A stretch of DNA of 64,000 bases from Brienomyrus brachyistius. Taxonomy: Eukaryota > Chordata > Actinopteri > Osteoglossiformes > Mormyridae. Positions within the stretch are counted from its first letter, which is position 1. Every line of letters begins with the position of its first letter. Positions 24,313 to 34,973 of the stretch are shown piece by piece. The stretch lies in assembly GCF_023856365.1 (NCBI RefSeq), contig NC_064540.1, forward strand, positions 8,098,501-8,162,500, read 5' to 3'. The notes below the pieces were generated by a model that did no database searches, was not told the origin of the DNA, and saw only the letters and a list, made by a program, of their open reading frames with translations. Made by a program: the position numbers and the translations under genes.

Positions 24313-25924
24313 GGAGAGCCGGAAGGGGTGTGAAGTTTAAGGAGCAGACAAGCAGAGAATGGGAAGGTCTGTAGGCAGTGAGTGGGGAAGCAGCAGGGGG
24401 CCACCAGAGAGAGACAGACAGAAGCATGGGGAAGAGTGGATTTGAAGATTAAGGCTCTCGCATCAAGCTTGACTGATTTCTTTTCAGCTCGCTTTGAAAA
24501 ACCTCGCACTCCCATGAGCTTTCATTAGTCGTCTTCCCTGTCAGCAGGCAGGTAGCCGACAGCCCAAGCAAAAAACGCACTTCACGCCCTGGTCAAAGGA
24601 TCTCTCCGACTGCAGCTGAGCTCCTCTACGGAGGTGCTGAATGCGTGATTTCACCTCTGCGATGCCAACCAGCTTCTGGATTGACTGGCATTTGCAAATT
24701 GGCCTTCCGCACGATTAATCTCATTGAATGAAGCAAGATTGCCACCAGTGTCTCTGAAATCCACCAGGCTGCCTTTCAAGGATTGCATCCTGGGCTATGC
24801 AGCCTAATGGCATTTTATTTCAATTTAAAGCAGTGTTTCTCAACCCAGTTTTCAGAAAGGGTCCTCGGTAAGGGAGCTGGGGGGGGGGGGGGGGAGCAAA
24901 AACGTGGAGCATCTGGGGGTCCCCCAGAGACACTGACTTAGAGACATGCTTCACCATCGACTGCTTGCAAATGTGAGCCACCGCAGACGGTCACTCCAGT
25001 CAATGTTATCATCAGATGTAATACAATAAGTAATACAATTTAAAATAAACATCTCATCAGTAAAATGCATGGATGTCGGTGGGTGGCAGTGATTAGCAAT
25101 CAATAATTTTGTGCTGTGCGCAAAATTAATTGAAAATCTCTAATATAAATAAATCAAAGCTTGCATTCTTACTTCTTTTTTTTTCTTCCCAAGGGTCCAG
25201 GAAATAATTTCCCCACACAAACATAATTTTTTTCTTCCAATCACATAATGAAGATAATAAATCTCTCATGCTGAGCAGAAGTACTGCATACCGCTTTCTC
25301 CTCTAGCCAAACTACCCGCAGCCATTTTAGCGGAAAACTTATTCGATGCGATACCTCTGGGCCAAGTCAAATCTGCTGCCATTTGCCAGGGGAGTCAGAG
25401 TCTAGCTAAAAGGAGTGATTCAGCAATTATCAGGACAAGAACAAACAACCATATGCTTGTAATGCCAGGATGAGACCGTGACCCTCTTTCTCATAGATGG
25501 AGGTTTGGCTAAGCATGTAAGCAGTGGCGTGTAAGTTTACCGCCACTCAAGCGATGCATTTGCTTGGGGTCCCCTGTTGACCACAAACAGTCACTACACT
25601 AAATATTAAATATACCGGTATGTGTACCATTAAACATTTGTGTTCCTTATTTAGGAGATTCTGAAGCAGCATGTTCTGCTAACCAGCTAGCTAGCTACCA
25701 TCTTCTGACTGTACTTAAATAAAAGTTATTTATTTCGATTTTGAAACATATGAGGGGGCCCCTGGATAGAATGAGCCCCCGGGGGATGACTTACCCGAGG
25801 CTTGGGAAAGGGGTGGGTCCTCAGGTGGGGCCGACTCCGTCTGCTCGTCCAGCGGCTCGTCTGCGGGCCTGGGGCCACGCAGAGACATGGATAGACGCCT
25901 CTTTATGACTTTAATCCTGTCCAT
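10771..25924 (-). CDS. cdk16: PCTAIRE-type cyclin-dependent kinase 16 (16 exons, last one tentative)
   Basis: Serine/threonine kinase of the CDK16/17/18 group, which acts in the cytoplasm and at membranes with cyclin Y. Minus-strand coding exons: 25795-25924, 24089-24268, 19976-20115, 19246-19371, 18318-18374, 18056-18170, 17551-17645, 17242-17304, 16906-17029, 16654-16774, 16057-16154, 15783-15888, 13114-13156, 12876-12966, 12314-12391, and tentatively 10771-10844. All junctions keep frame; total about 546 aa (human CDK16 496, CDK17 523). Visible motifs: N-terminal [28 protein letters not shown], glycine loop GEGTYATV, the name motif PCTAIRE (about residue 243), [11 protein letters not shown], and T-loop [17 protein letters not shown]16 is favoured over CDK17/18 by the MDR-start and by [18 protein letters not shown]. 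The 60-residue second exon resembles the CDK17 N-terminus. The start ATG lies 11 bases inside its exon (GGGATGG context); 5' UTR continues in an upstream exon. Identification is firm; paralogue choice is likely. Confidence 0.95.
12578..12802. mobile_element. hAT-like MITE with perfect 8-bp target duplication
   Basis: Inverted ends GGTAACACTTCACTTGAAGG (12578) and CAAGTGAAGTTTTACC (to 12802); the 8 bases on each side are identical, GATTAAGT at 12570-12577 and 12803-12810. Size 225 bp, no coding capacity. It sits in the cdk16 intron between the exons at 12876-12966 and 12314-12391. Confidence 0.9.
13440..14393. repeat. cdk16 intronic minisatellite, main block (21/22-bp units)
   Basis: About 43 tandem copies of GACCTATGCAGACAGACGGGT (21 bp) and a 22-bp variant with GGCGGGCA. 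Higher-order order is visible: blocks of 21-mers punctuated by single 22-mers recur. Because the two lengths mix, frames stay open for 80-110 codons by chance; these are not genes. On the cdk16 strand each unit reads CTGTCTGCATAG|GTC, which looks like a splice acceptor joined to a donor. Confidence 0.95.
14394..15405. mobile_element. hAT-like element inserted in the minisatellite
   Basis: Left end CAGGGCTACACAATT at about 14393-14407 and right end (inverted) AATCGTGCAGCC at about 15392-15403 form terminal inverted repeats with AATC/GATT-rich subterminal parts. Flanking 8-mers CTATGCAG and CTATGCAA match at 7 of 8 and are themselves part of the minisatellite unit, so this is a target-site duplication in a repeat copy. 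No transposase frame is evident, so non-autonomous. About 1.0 kb. Confidence 0.75.
15406..15782. repeat. cdk16 intronic minisatellite, diverged block next to a splice donor
   Basis: Degenerate copies of the same unit as at 13440-14393 (CTATGCAGACAGACAGG and variants). The array runs right up to the boundary of the cdk16 exon at 15783-15888: the intron begins GTCTGCCTGTCTGTCTGCAT, which is itself one minisatellite unit. These copies are more diverged than the main block. Confidence 0.9.
16225..16437 (-). mobile_element. tRNA-derived SINE, copy A
   Basis: On the minus strand it opens with a tRNA-like head (ATCTCAATGGGTCAGG in the A-box region, then GCCAGTTCAAGTCCC as B box) and ends in GGCAGATGCTATTACC-type sequence. 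The same family occurs at 46940-47110, 47765-48110 (partial), 50140-50310, 52890-52975 (partial) and 61575-61795. In a cdk16 intron. Confidence 0.7.
18640..18860 (-). mobile_element. SINE-like dispersed repeat
   Basis: Contains a TATCTTTGGACCCC core, a GCAAGGCAGGTACACAC block and other words typical of a widespread fish SINE/HE-type repeat whose usual core is CATGTCTTTGGACTGTGGGAG. Lies in the short cdk16 intron between 18374 and 19246. Family assignment is tentative. Confidence 0.45.
20848..20985. repeat. (CAGC/CAGA)n compound microsatellite
   Basis: Tetranucleotide array of CAGC and CAGA with interspersed GTA, in the long cdk16 intron between 20115 and 24089. Open frames on both strands here (QPASQ-type repeats) are repeat artefacts. 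Confidence 0.9.
23140..23332. mobile_element. MITE-like repeat, related to 24830-24945
   Basis: Ends CCAGTGTTTTCCGGCCCAG and, inverted, CTGAGAAACAG, with an inner GGGGTCCCGAAGGACTAG motif. A second member at 24830-24945 begins GCAGTGTTTCTCAACCCAG and contains GGGGGTCCCCCAGAG; a third partial member is near 5080-5120. The AGTGTTTCTCAAC terminus is common in fish hAT-type MITEs. Confidence 0.5.
24010..24052. repeat. (GA)n microsatellite
   Basis: GA dinucleotide run with one interruption, in the cdk16 intron just downstream (in transcription order) of the exon at 24089-24268. With the run at 24269-24312 it brackets that exon with purine tracts on the plus strand. Confidence 0.85.
24269..24312 (-). 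repeat. (GA)n/(TC)n microsatellite forming a cdk16 splice acceptor
   Basis: About 20 dinucleotide units. Read on the minus strand it is an uninterrupted CT tract ending in CTCAG|ATCC, directly joined to the cdk16 exon at 24089-24268, so the microsatellite is the polypyrimidine tract of that exon. A second (GA)n run lies about 30-70 bases beyond the other end of the exon. Confidence 0.85.
24830..24945. mobile_element. MITE-like repeat with internal G-run
   Basis: Begins GCAGTGTTTCTCAACCCAG, contains a run of about 15 G at 24879-24894 and ends CAGAGACACTGAC. Same family as 23140-23332. In the cdk16 intron between the first two coding exons. Confidence 0.5.
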
Positions 25925-26261
25925 CCCATCAGCACCTGCAATGGGCCCCGGGCCTGCAAAGGTGAGCAGGGAAGGCAAACGAGACACAGGCGAGTCACTG
26001 ACAGGAGCGATCAGTCAATACAGCAGCTCATCCGAGATCTTACCGCATCGATTAGAATATGAGCAATGCAAGTATGTGTGGCTTTACACTGGTGTTTCTT
26101 TCCATTGTAATCAGTAGTAGTATCTGTTAGTATCTGTGTCAAGCATGCAATTAATTTACTATACACATAAATTGCTCTTTTTTGCTGCTACAACAGTTTA
26201 ATATGATTTGTTTGCATTATTCTGAACACCACCTGCATTTACTTTCTGTATTTATACCTCC

Positions 26262-26572
26262 CATGTGATGTGCATCTATTACTCTGGTATGATGATCATC
26301 TATTACTCTCATGTGATGTGCATCTATTACTATGGTATGATGATTATCTATTACTCTCATGTGATGTGTATCTATTACTCTGGTATGATGATCATCTATT
26401 ACTCTCATGTGATGTGCATCTATTACTCTGGTATGATGATCATCTATTACTCTCGTGCGATGTGCATCTATTACTCGTATGATGATCATCTATTACTCTC
26501 ATGTGATGTGCATCTATTACTCTGGTATGATGATCATCTATTACTCTCATGTGATGTGCATCTATTACTGTG
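26262..26572. repeat. 48-bp tandem repeat, about 6 copies
   Basis: Unit alternates CATCTATTACTCTGGTATGAT and GATCATCTATTACTCTCATG plus TGATGTG; one copy is shortened. It has no stops in two plus frames and one minus frame, so it makes long artefactual ORFs. Located in the first (5' UTR) intron of cdk16. Confidence 0.9.
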
Positions 26573-27555
26573 TCACATTTCTTTGTCGTACGCAGCTCTA
26601 GATTAGCATTTGCAGGACGGCTGTATTTATTTGCTGTAAACAGGGACAGTTGCCTTGATCATTACAAAGGCTAGTTAATATTTATAGCACATCAAGCATA
26701 ATGTAATCAAAAAGAAACATTAAATCAACTCAAACGACCAAGAATCGCAAAATGAGTGTGACATCAAAGATTCACTCCATTAATGACTGTAGATGCAGTT
26801 CTGTAGACACCATCAGAACCTCATTGCCAGTGTTGAGTAGAAAGACCAGACCAAGGCTTCACAAGAAAAAAAATTCCCAGTGTTCTGTCTTCAACCATAA
26901 TTGCATACATAATTTACTCATCCCATTTGGCTATGGTGTGTCTGAGCAGCATACAGTATGAATGATGGGGTTAGTGGGGAGGCCTGTGTTGTCATCTCAG
27001 CTCTGTCAGAATTACTGCAATGCTGCTTGTTTGCATCTAGTGGGTCCCACACTCTCATCACAGCAGCTCTTCACTGTACTCAGCTCCCAGGGGTGTTTTA
27101 CTGGGCAGCAGGGAAAAAAAATATCTCTACTTGTGAAAAAAATATAGCAAATTGTCTAGTGCTGTAACATATTAAGGGGAGAGAGGAAAGTAGGAGGGAT
27201 CAGTGTTGGAAGAGCTGGACATAACCCTGATGAAAGAGGGATGGTTTCTTTGAGCACCATAATGCCCTTGCTAGAATGCTCAAGATAAGGGTCTGTGGTC
27301 AGTTTGAAAAAAAAATCAATGGAATCACATGCTGTAAGCGGAGGGCAAACTGAGAATCTGTCAGTGAACAAATTATGTGGGAAATAAAGAGAGAGTATGG
27401 ACGTATTGTTTAAATGGGACAGTACAGCCCACATAAACTTTGATATTGGTAAAGTTCGCAGCTACTACATATTTTGACTAGAAAATTGTGTCCTAGTGAA
27501 TAGACAAGTCGCAGAGATGAGAAATGTTACCGCAGAACTAAAGTCAGATTGCTAA

Positions 27556-27835
27556 CACTTAACGTGATCACAGAATGTCCATGGACATGGAATACCGGAT
27601 GGGATTTCCAGACTGGATCGGAAGGAAGTTTCTCATGTATAGATAAGTATGCATCAAGCTGATTCAATGGATCAGTTACAAATAGTTTCTGGACATCTGC
27701 ACTGGTCTGCAGCAAAGATCAGCAGTGTTAATTAGGCTGCTCAAAACGACGCAGACCAGCTCAGCCGTAAACACCCAGAGGAATTCTGCTGGAATTTCCT
27801 CTAAGATAAGCTGACTCCTGTCATTTTAAGCCCCA
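27556..27835. repeat. Unclassified dispersed repeat, copy 1
   Basis: Shares an ordered series of blocks with 30695-31015: GAATGTCCATGGAC, TGATTCAATGGATCAGTTACAAAT, GTCTGCA and TGGAATTTCC followed by GATAAGCT and CTGTCA. Spacing is similar in both copies. No coding capacity, no clear terminal repeats, family unknown to me. In cdk16 intron 1. Confidence 0.6.
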
Positions 27836-28046
27836 TCTTAATGAAATGTAAGTAAAATGTGGATTGTAACCTTCTTTTATCTAAACAAAAAGGCAGTAGG
27901 ACAATAAGCTTTATCAAAAAAATACGTCCTCATTTTCATTCGTATTGTATCATTCTTAATTATTCACAAAATTGCATGTGGTTGCTGTTCTTCAAAACCC
28001 TTCCTGGCTCTCAGCATGACTTTAATTCAGTTATTTATCCATTTAC

Positions 28047-28076
28047 CCCCCCCCCCCACACACACACACACACACT
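28047..28076. repeat. C-run followed by (CA)n
   Basis: About ten C followed by about nine CA units, in cdk16 intron 1. Confidence 0.85.
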
Positions 28077-28237
28077 CCCTCCCCCATTAGAAGACATGGG
28101 TGTCACAGGACAGGAAGACATTTTCCCATTTCTCAGCACTTCTTCACGCTGATCTCCTCACCATGCCCATCCTATAGCCTGTATGCTCTTATGTGGTTTC
28201 TGGTACAAGAAACCCAAGACTCCATCATTGTTTACTG

Positions 28238-28427
28238 CAGGGGTGGGGAACCTGTTCCGTGGAGGGCCGGTGTGGGTGCGGGTTTTTGGGATGACCTCTC
28301 AATCAGCCAATAGCAGGGGGTCCTCGGGACTGAAGTTGAGGAGCACTGTTTTATTATTGACTGATTCAGAGATCGTTCCAAAAACCTGCACCCACATTGG
28401 CCCTCCATGACCCAGTCCCCACCACTG
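28238..28427. mobile_element. hAT-like MITE, family copy 2
   Basis: Begins CAGGGGTGGGGAACC and ends CCCCACCACTG, with inner arms GGAGGGCCGGTGTGGG and CCCACATTGGCCCTCC. Same family as 747-941. No coding capacity; no clear target duplication. In cdk16 intron 1. Confidence 0.65.
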
Positions 28428-28579
28428 GCATACTAGGATAGTTTTGTAGCAAAATTATGCCTACATATACAAACTTAGACAGGTAGCATGCAAACGCAAA
28501 ACTCTAAAAAGCAATTCTCCCCCACCTGCTGTTAAATAAACCTTCTCATGCTTTATGGAACCGTGGTGCAGATGGTTCC

Positions 28580-28815
28580 CTCACGCCACCTTGTTTGGTT
28601 GATTTCAATCCTACCCCCACCCTGAGTGTGTGGAGGACTCCCTGTGTGGTGCAGGTCTCCTCCAGGTACTTTGGATTCCTTCTGCAGTTCAAAGACATGC
28701 AGTTGACTGAACTGGTGTCTATAAATAGGCCATAGTACATCTCTGCCTTGTGTCCTGGACTGCCTGAGGTACATCCCCATGACCCAGCTCTGGATAATCA
28801 GCTGGAAAATGGATG
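28580..28815 (+). mobile_element. SINE-like dispersed repeat ending in GGATGG
   Basis: Contains a TGTGTGGAGGACTCC block, CAGTTCAAAGACATGCAG, and an end reading AGCTGGAAAATGGATGG, the usual order of a common fish SINE related to the copy at 39725-39965. In cdk16 intron 1. Confidence 0.5.
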
Positions 28816-30694
28816 GATCTTCTCAAGCTGTATATATGAATATGTGAAATATAGTAATATAATCTTAAGTAACATTGAGATTACAAACTCAAACCAAGAA
28901 TGAGCAAATGATGACTCCACAAGCAATTTACAAATACTTTATATAAACACTTCACAAGTACAAATAATAGCCAGGATTCCTGCTAGGACATTAAATCATA
29001 GCGCAAAAAACGGCAGCACCAGCAGTAGATGGCGGTAAGTGAAATCAGTGCTATTATAGCTGCAAAAAATGTCAAAGTTACGCAACAAGCAAAAATGGCA
29101 TTCAACGTGAACGACGCAAGCGCAATTAAGCCCAATTCCAGGGTATTAATGTACTTCAAAAAAATGGACAGGGGCCAACAATTACAAGAGTTACATGAGG
29201 GGGTCTACGATGTTGAAGCGGGAGCCCCAGGATGTGTCAGTGCTTTCGTGCATGCGGACGACTTCATCGGCTCAAATCAACGACCCCAGATCCGGCAGCT
29301 GCTTTTCCGCTTTCCGGGATGCGGCTATCTAGTACAAGCGGGACCGAAACGAGGTCTAGGTGCCTCTGCATGTCAGAGAGGGACAGAGAGTGAGCCTCCA
29401 TACTGCCGGTCACTCTGAGGAGTGCTGCTAGCAGATTCCTGCACTGTGCTCTGCCAACAAACAGCTGCCAACAAGAAGCATAATGGGCGACCGCACTGCA
29501 GAGGCCGGCAAAACCAGACTTGCCGAAACACATCTACACATACGACAGCATGTGCTTTAAAATATAGAAATATATTAAAGATAGATTCGTAACAGGTCAG
29601 GATGATGCTGCGGATTTCAATCTCGAAAATCTTGATATGTCTGGAGCAAGCACTATATGTCCCGTTGTCATGGAAGCACACGCATTCACACACGCATGTG
29701 CACACACAACGCGAACAAAACTGGAGGAGATGCGTGAACGATGCGAGCAGGGCTGAGCGTGATGACGATCATGGTGAAAGCAGCCACATGGCACGAGGAA
29801 AAAGGCAAAGGGAGGACAAAGCAGAAGGAGGAGCGAGGAGATAATGGCCCTGGGCTGCCAGAACCATGACCTGAAGATCAGATTATGCATGGCGCATGGC
29901 TGAGATGGGCTGCGTCCTATAGGAAAGGAAAATTAATTTAATAAGATAAACGGGCAAACCCCAGAGACGCTGTTAAACACAGCAACCCTTAATTCAATCG
30001 ATGCAGACGTGCCATTTGATATATTAAACATGCATCATGGCCCAAGGAGAAAGAGTGGAATTTGAGGGCGTCCGTTCATCCACATACCAATCGCTGCTGG
30101 CTTCTGGAATGTGGCCAAGGTGGCCGTCAAGCAGGAATTTAAAAGTGCTCAAACATATTGGCGTGGTCATGGGGAGAGGATCCTACAGCATCCCTCTGAT
30201 TAGGAACCTCAACCAGTTCCTAGAAGAACACTGACTTCTCACTAATAAGTGTAAGAGTGAGGGGTTCAGAATTCAGGGTTCACAATTAGTGTTTTAGAGA
30301 ACTTTGCATGTTCTCCTCATGTAGAAGATTTTTGCAGGCGGTGCAGGGGCCGGGAATGTGGACGTCACGCGGTTTCTACTTTGATGGCTAACGGGGACAG
30401 TAACCTCTGTGCAAAGTGCATTAGTGAAAATGTACCACAAGTTGACACACATAAACGACAAGACATGCTTTGGTTTTCTAGGGAAACAAAACGCTAAAGG
30501 AAATCAATAAATAAAATAATGGAATTATTTAAAATAGGACATCTGAGACATACTTTGTAGAAAATTTTAGAAATACTTTGTCCTATATACATTTCAAGCA
30601 GCTCATTCTCAAAAAAACATATATGGTTTAGAGTTTTATTCAAGCATAATGTTCAAAACAAGCATTTAATTAATGACTTCAGCAGCAAATATAC

Positions 30695-31015
30695 TAGAAT
30701 GTCCATGGACTATAATAAAGAAAGGGACATGCAAACTGGGAAGAAAGTTACATGCCAATGTATAAATAAACAAAAGACAATCAAGCAGCAACGGATCGTT
30801 TGTGTGGATGAATTCCTATCAAGTGGATTCAATTAATTAGTTACAAATTGGTTCGGGGGTACAGTGGCGGTCTGCATTAACAGCCGACCATGACAGGAGT
30901 AGCTGAAGCTTAATCCAAGCGAAGCAGCCGATTTCAGCTGTCAAAAAACAGGGAACATTTCAAGTGGAAAATTCTACTGGAATTTCCACTAGGATAAGCT
31001 CCATTCTGTCAGTGG
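30695..31015. repeat. Unclassified dispersed repeat, copy 2
   Basis: Same block order as 27556-27835 and same orientation, about 3.1 kb away. It ends about 450 bases from the presumed non-coding first exon of cdk16. Confidence 0.6.
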
Positions 31016-31460
31016 CAGCCAGCCTGCCATCTGGATGCTGAGCGAGCAATGTAATACAATGCTTAGATATCGATTACAGGCCATCCAGTCATGTAAGAAA
31101 ATGTCAGAGAACATGGTTAAAATGCAAAAACGTCCCGACCTTTTTTTAAAGGTTTTTCCAACAGCGAATATAGACGCTCGTTACGTGCTTGCTTCTCCCG
31201 TAGGTTACAGTATTTGGCAGGACGGCTTAAGTCAATAGCAAGCCCTAAAACATTCCTCAGAACAACCTTGCACACCACTACAAAAGCACATTAATTGCCG
31301 CCGGAGATATATTTCTAACTAGCTAATCAAACTTTACACATGCCAAACTAACCCGCTAAGCCATCCGATCGCTCCCTGCCGTCCCCCAAAAGGCGTCACG
31401 AAACCGTAATAGTGGCTCATGGAATAAAATGTTCAGAACAGATGCGCATTTCACACTTAC

Positions 31461-31700
31461 CAATTTTGTCTATGCTGCGTGTATATTGCCGGTAGATCCG
31501 CACTATCGCAAGCAGCCAGGTACCACAGTAGTGTACGCTTCGTTACAATCTACAACGAAAATCCACTGCGACAACTTAACATAGGTCCAGACTGAGCCGA
31601 ACCGGAAAATCGGTAAAAAAAAAAAATCCTTTTTCTTTCTACAATGTTGGCGTCCGCTAAAAGCCGCGCATCCGATGCCCAACGCAGCTACTTTTCCATT
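31461..31700 (-). other. cdk16: Probable non-coding first exon of cdk16 (5' limit unknown)
   Basis: Minus-strand sequence from about 31.7 kb down to 31461 is CpG-rich for this window and ends in a strong donor, AAATTG|GTAAGTG. The first cdk16 coding exon has a good acceptor (TGCAG|GTGC at 25936) just upstream of the ATG, so an upstream untranslated exon is expected, and this is the best donor I see upstream. The transcription start is not visible; the CpG-rich stretch runs to about 31.85 kb. This would make intron 1 about 5.5 kb. Confidence 0.5.
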
Positions 31701-33253
31701 TGCCCGCTGTCGACTGTCAGATTAAAGAGGACAGTCATTCTGTGGCTGGAAGACCTGAGCAGCCAGGCGCAGGATCCCGGCGAATAATACAGCATCACAG
31801 GGGAAAAGCCTGCTTGAGCCGTGAGTGCCGGTAGGGGGCGGTGTGCTCGGGCGTCCCTCATGCCAGAGACTCTATATTTTCTAAGTGTGTGTAAGTACTT
31901 GATGGGGATCAAATATAGCCTCTCAAGCTGGTTAAACAAACACCTATTAGTCGCTTATAGCACGACTGCTATTTTTGTTCCTCCATTGTTCTGGAGTACT
32001 GAATTAATAACAGGGCCCATATTCGTCCTCGGCTTTAAGTAATCGGCTTTCTGTTATTAATGGTAATTTAATTCTTGCGTTTATTTTATAGTACTTTGTG
32101 ACTGTCATAAATAAATGCTTGTTGCTAATTAAATGAATTGCAGTCTCCAGTATACCAGAAAGAAAATAATATAGCCTATTAATGTGATGTAAAGCAGACT
32201 TCTTCATAACTGCTCCTAAGAATTTTCATCTGCAGTGTTGCAGGAAAACGTATTTCTATCAAAAAATGCAATAACCGATAGATAAATACACTAGCGCAGG
32301 CCTATACTTCAAACGTAGCAACCCAGAGTTGGGTCCCCATCTGTCCAGGTACAATAAACAAAAGGTTAACTGAAATTAAGTCATAAAAGACAAACAGTGC
32401 TGATTTGGATATTGCTCTGCCATCGGAACCTGGCCTTACACGGGTTTTTAACAACACATGTTCCCCAATACGATGGGGGAAGGCGGCCTACTCACAGCTG
32501 AAGGATTTACACAGTGCCCGTCGCTATAGTATAGCGTTATTAAAGCGATCCACAGAACCGCTACAGCAGAAACGGCAAAACCCATCGCATTAAATACAGG
32601 CCTGATGCACTTAGCCCATCTAATCCAAGCCGAAACCCATTTACACAATTCGTTTCCACATACATATTAATTTACATTTTCTACACGATACGGGAAAGAG
32701 GTCATTCTTAGGGCGGAATTAGAAGTCACACTAATATAACTTATACAAAATGTGTAATTCCACGCTATAAATAAAAAAAACGTTAATTACTCGATTTATC
32801 AGAAGAAACCCAAGACGATATCGGCAGCCGGTACGAAAAGGTAGTAGAGAGACTGAAAAAAATAGTAGTACTTAGTATTAAGAAAAACATTACTTGTACA
32901 AAATGAAATTAGAAGGGCGTGTATTAATGAAATGTGCACTTTGCAGCATTGCTGTGCCGAGCTAAATGTTCTATAAATCATTAGAATTGCAATAATGTCC
33001 TTAATAATTGTCTTTAGTTCCCTCTACTGCCATATACTGGCTCTACTTTGCCTTACCACTGGTCCACTGGTCCCGACAATAGAGGTTGAGAAGGCTTCTT
33101 TCGATTGAGAAGTCTTAATTCGATTTCAGGCAAGATAAACGGACTCTTCCTCACATTCCAATAAGCATCAATCTTCTGCCACTTACGCTGGTCAGGGTCG
33201 CGGGGTTTGGAACATAAGTCTATCCCTCAGAACAGGGGGAGAACAGGCATACT

Positions 33254-33291
<38 letters not shown>

Positions 33292-34973
33292 ACACAGAGG
33301 AGGGATTCAAACCTATAATCGTGGAAGTACACGTCTGCTTATTTATTCCTAAAGTTAATTGTCATACATCAATTTAGAATGTGTGGATGCTTTTTTTATA
33401 TAAATAATTCTGTTTAAAACCTTACCACCTAAACGACTTTAAACCACTCAAAAATCTTTTTTTTATCGGACTGAGAGCCAAAAATGCATCCACCGTTCAC
33501 TGCTGTGAAATGTGCCATTGGATGCAATCTGAAATGTCTATTTGGTAACGGTCTTCAATACACAAGAGAACTAAAACTTTTAAAAACACATTGTTTTCTC
33601 CATTTAAATTACTTATTCTCTATGAGAAACATATTCAAAAAATTACGTGTCAAAAAATGAAAAAGTGGGTCTAAGAAAATCAAGCACGTGCTGAAGTAAG
33701 GTATGCTAGTTTTCGTTACATTTAGTTTAAAGCTCTAAGAATAACTAACAGTTTTGGTTTCCTAAAGCCCGGCTTTAACTTTTTAAATCAACAATGCATT
33801 GGAACCAATGTAGCAGTCGAAATTTCCACAAATTTTAATCGTATTAAATCTAATTCATGCTGCCGTTTAAAGAAAACGTTTTTAATTTCTTTGCCGAATA
33901 ATACATTTGCAAATCACAAGATTCTATCAACCTTTGCAGACCTTTTAACAGTTACGAATGTTGAAAATTTACCTGAACCTAATGATATTTTTTAAAAGGC
34001 CATTTTGATGTGTTCACTATTTATGAGTTGTAAGGAGTTCTCAACTAAATTGCTACATTTAACGAATCATTAAAACGACGCATAAACTTAATAATAAACA
34101 GCAGACGGTCATTTTAGAGGGGGATCACCCGGTACCTGCAAACCCTGTGACCCGCGAAGATATGAGCTTCCCACATGTGCGCTGCAAACGTGATTTGGCT
34201 GCTTGGTACGTGCTTTTGGCTGATTGACGCCAGGGGGCAGCAACTCTTTCACTCCGTGGGTGATGTAGATAGATTTAGTTTTCTCTTGGACAGTATCTAT
34301 GGTCTGAGATGCCGCAGTTGTCAGGGCGATGGCGTCTCATCACCCTGAGTTCGTTTGCTGCAGCAAGATGTACGGTTAATCACATACAGTCGGCTACTCA
34401 GACGGTCCTAATACTGCGACGTCGATCATCGAAGGAATATGTCAGAAATACACTGAAGATGAGCTTGTCTTTCCGCTAGAGGACTTCGACACTGGATGTA
34501 TGCAGAAACCTGAAAGCTCTTAACTGCAACGTAAACAAGATCTTGACTAATCCGTGTTTTTGGCCGTGCCGAGCTAAAGCTGTTTCTTCGCGCAGCCGCT
34601 TGTTTCTACGGTTTCTGGACAGGGATATACATTCGCAAAAATGCAGACAAAATATGAAAATACTTAAGCGTCTACCTGCCATATGTGACATAATGCGCGT
34701 GTTGTCATATTTTGAGCCAAGCTGTCACACGCAGTAATTTGTACTGCGACCACCCAGTTAACATTATTTATTAATTATTATCGCCAACTACCTAAATATG
34801 CGCATACCTGGCTTAGTATTGAATTAAACTAGCTAAATCATCTTTATACCGCCGAATATAATACAGAGCTCGACGGAAGCTGGGGACCTGGTCACTGATG
34901 ACTTTATATTATGTTACTTGAATAAGAAGTTTACGCACACTTTGCATAGAAACAAAAACATTTTTGTCTAAAA
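31701..34973. promoter_or_regulatory. Shared intergenic interval between divergent cdk16 and p4htm
   Basis: Head-to-head promoter interval of about 3.3 kb. The cdk16 side (31.4-31.85 kb) and the p4htm side (34.1-34.5 kb) are richer in CpG than the AT-rich middle (32.0-34.0 kb). The middle holds a (CA)n tract at 33250-33296 and several AATT-rich stretches but no open frame that looks like a gene. The p4htm 5' UTR probably lies in the last few hundred bases before 34974. Confidence 0.5.
33250..33296. repeat. (CA)n microsatellite
   Basis: About 20 CA units with one interruption. Flanking sequence (TCAGAACAGGGGGAGAACAGGC before, GGATTCAAACC after) looks like a decayed minus-oriented tRNA-SINE. 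Confidence 0.8.

Noticed and set aside
23976..24515. 179-codon minus frame with long SLSLSL runs
   Set aside because: It is the cdk16 exon 24089-24268 extended through flanking (TC)n microsatellites; only the 180-bp exon is supported by family similarity and splice sites.
26217..26606. Frames of 70-113 codons on both strands
   Set aside because: Produced by the 48-bp tandem repeat; no non-repeat coding signal.
29029..29418. 129-codon plus frame in a CpG-richer patch
   Set aside because: No recognisable domain or splice partner, and it lies in a cdk16 intron. It could mark an alternative promoter or non-coding RNA, but nothing in the sequence decides this.
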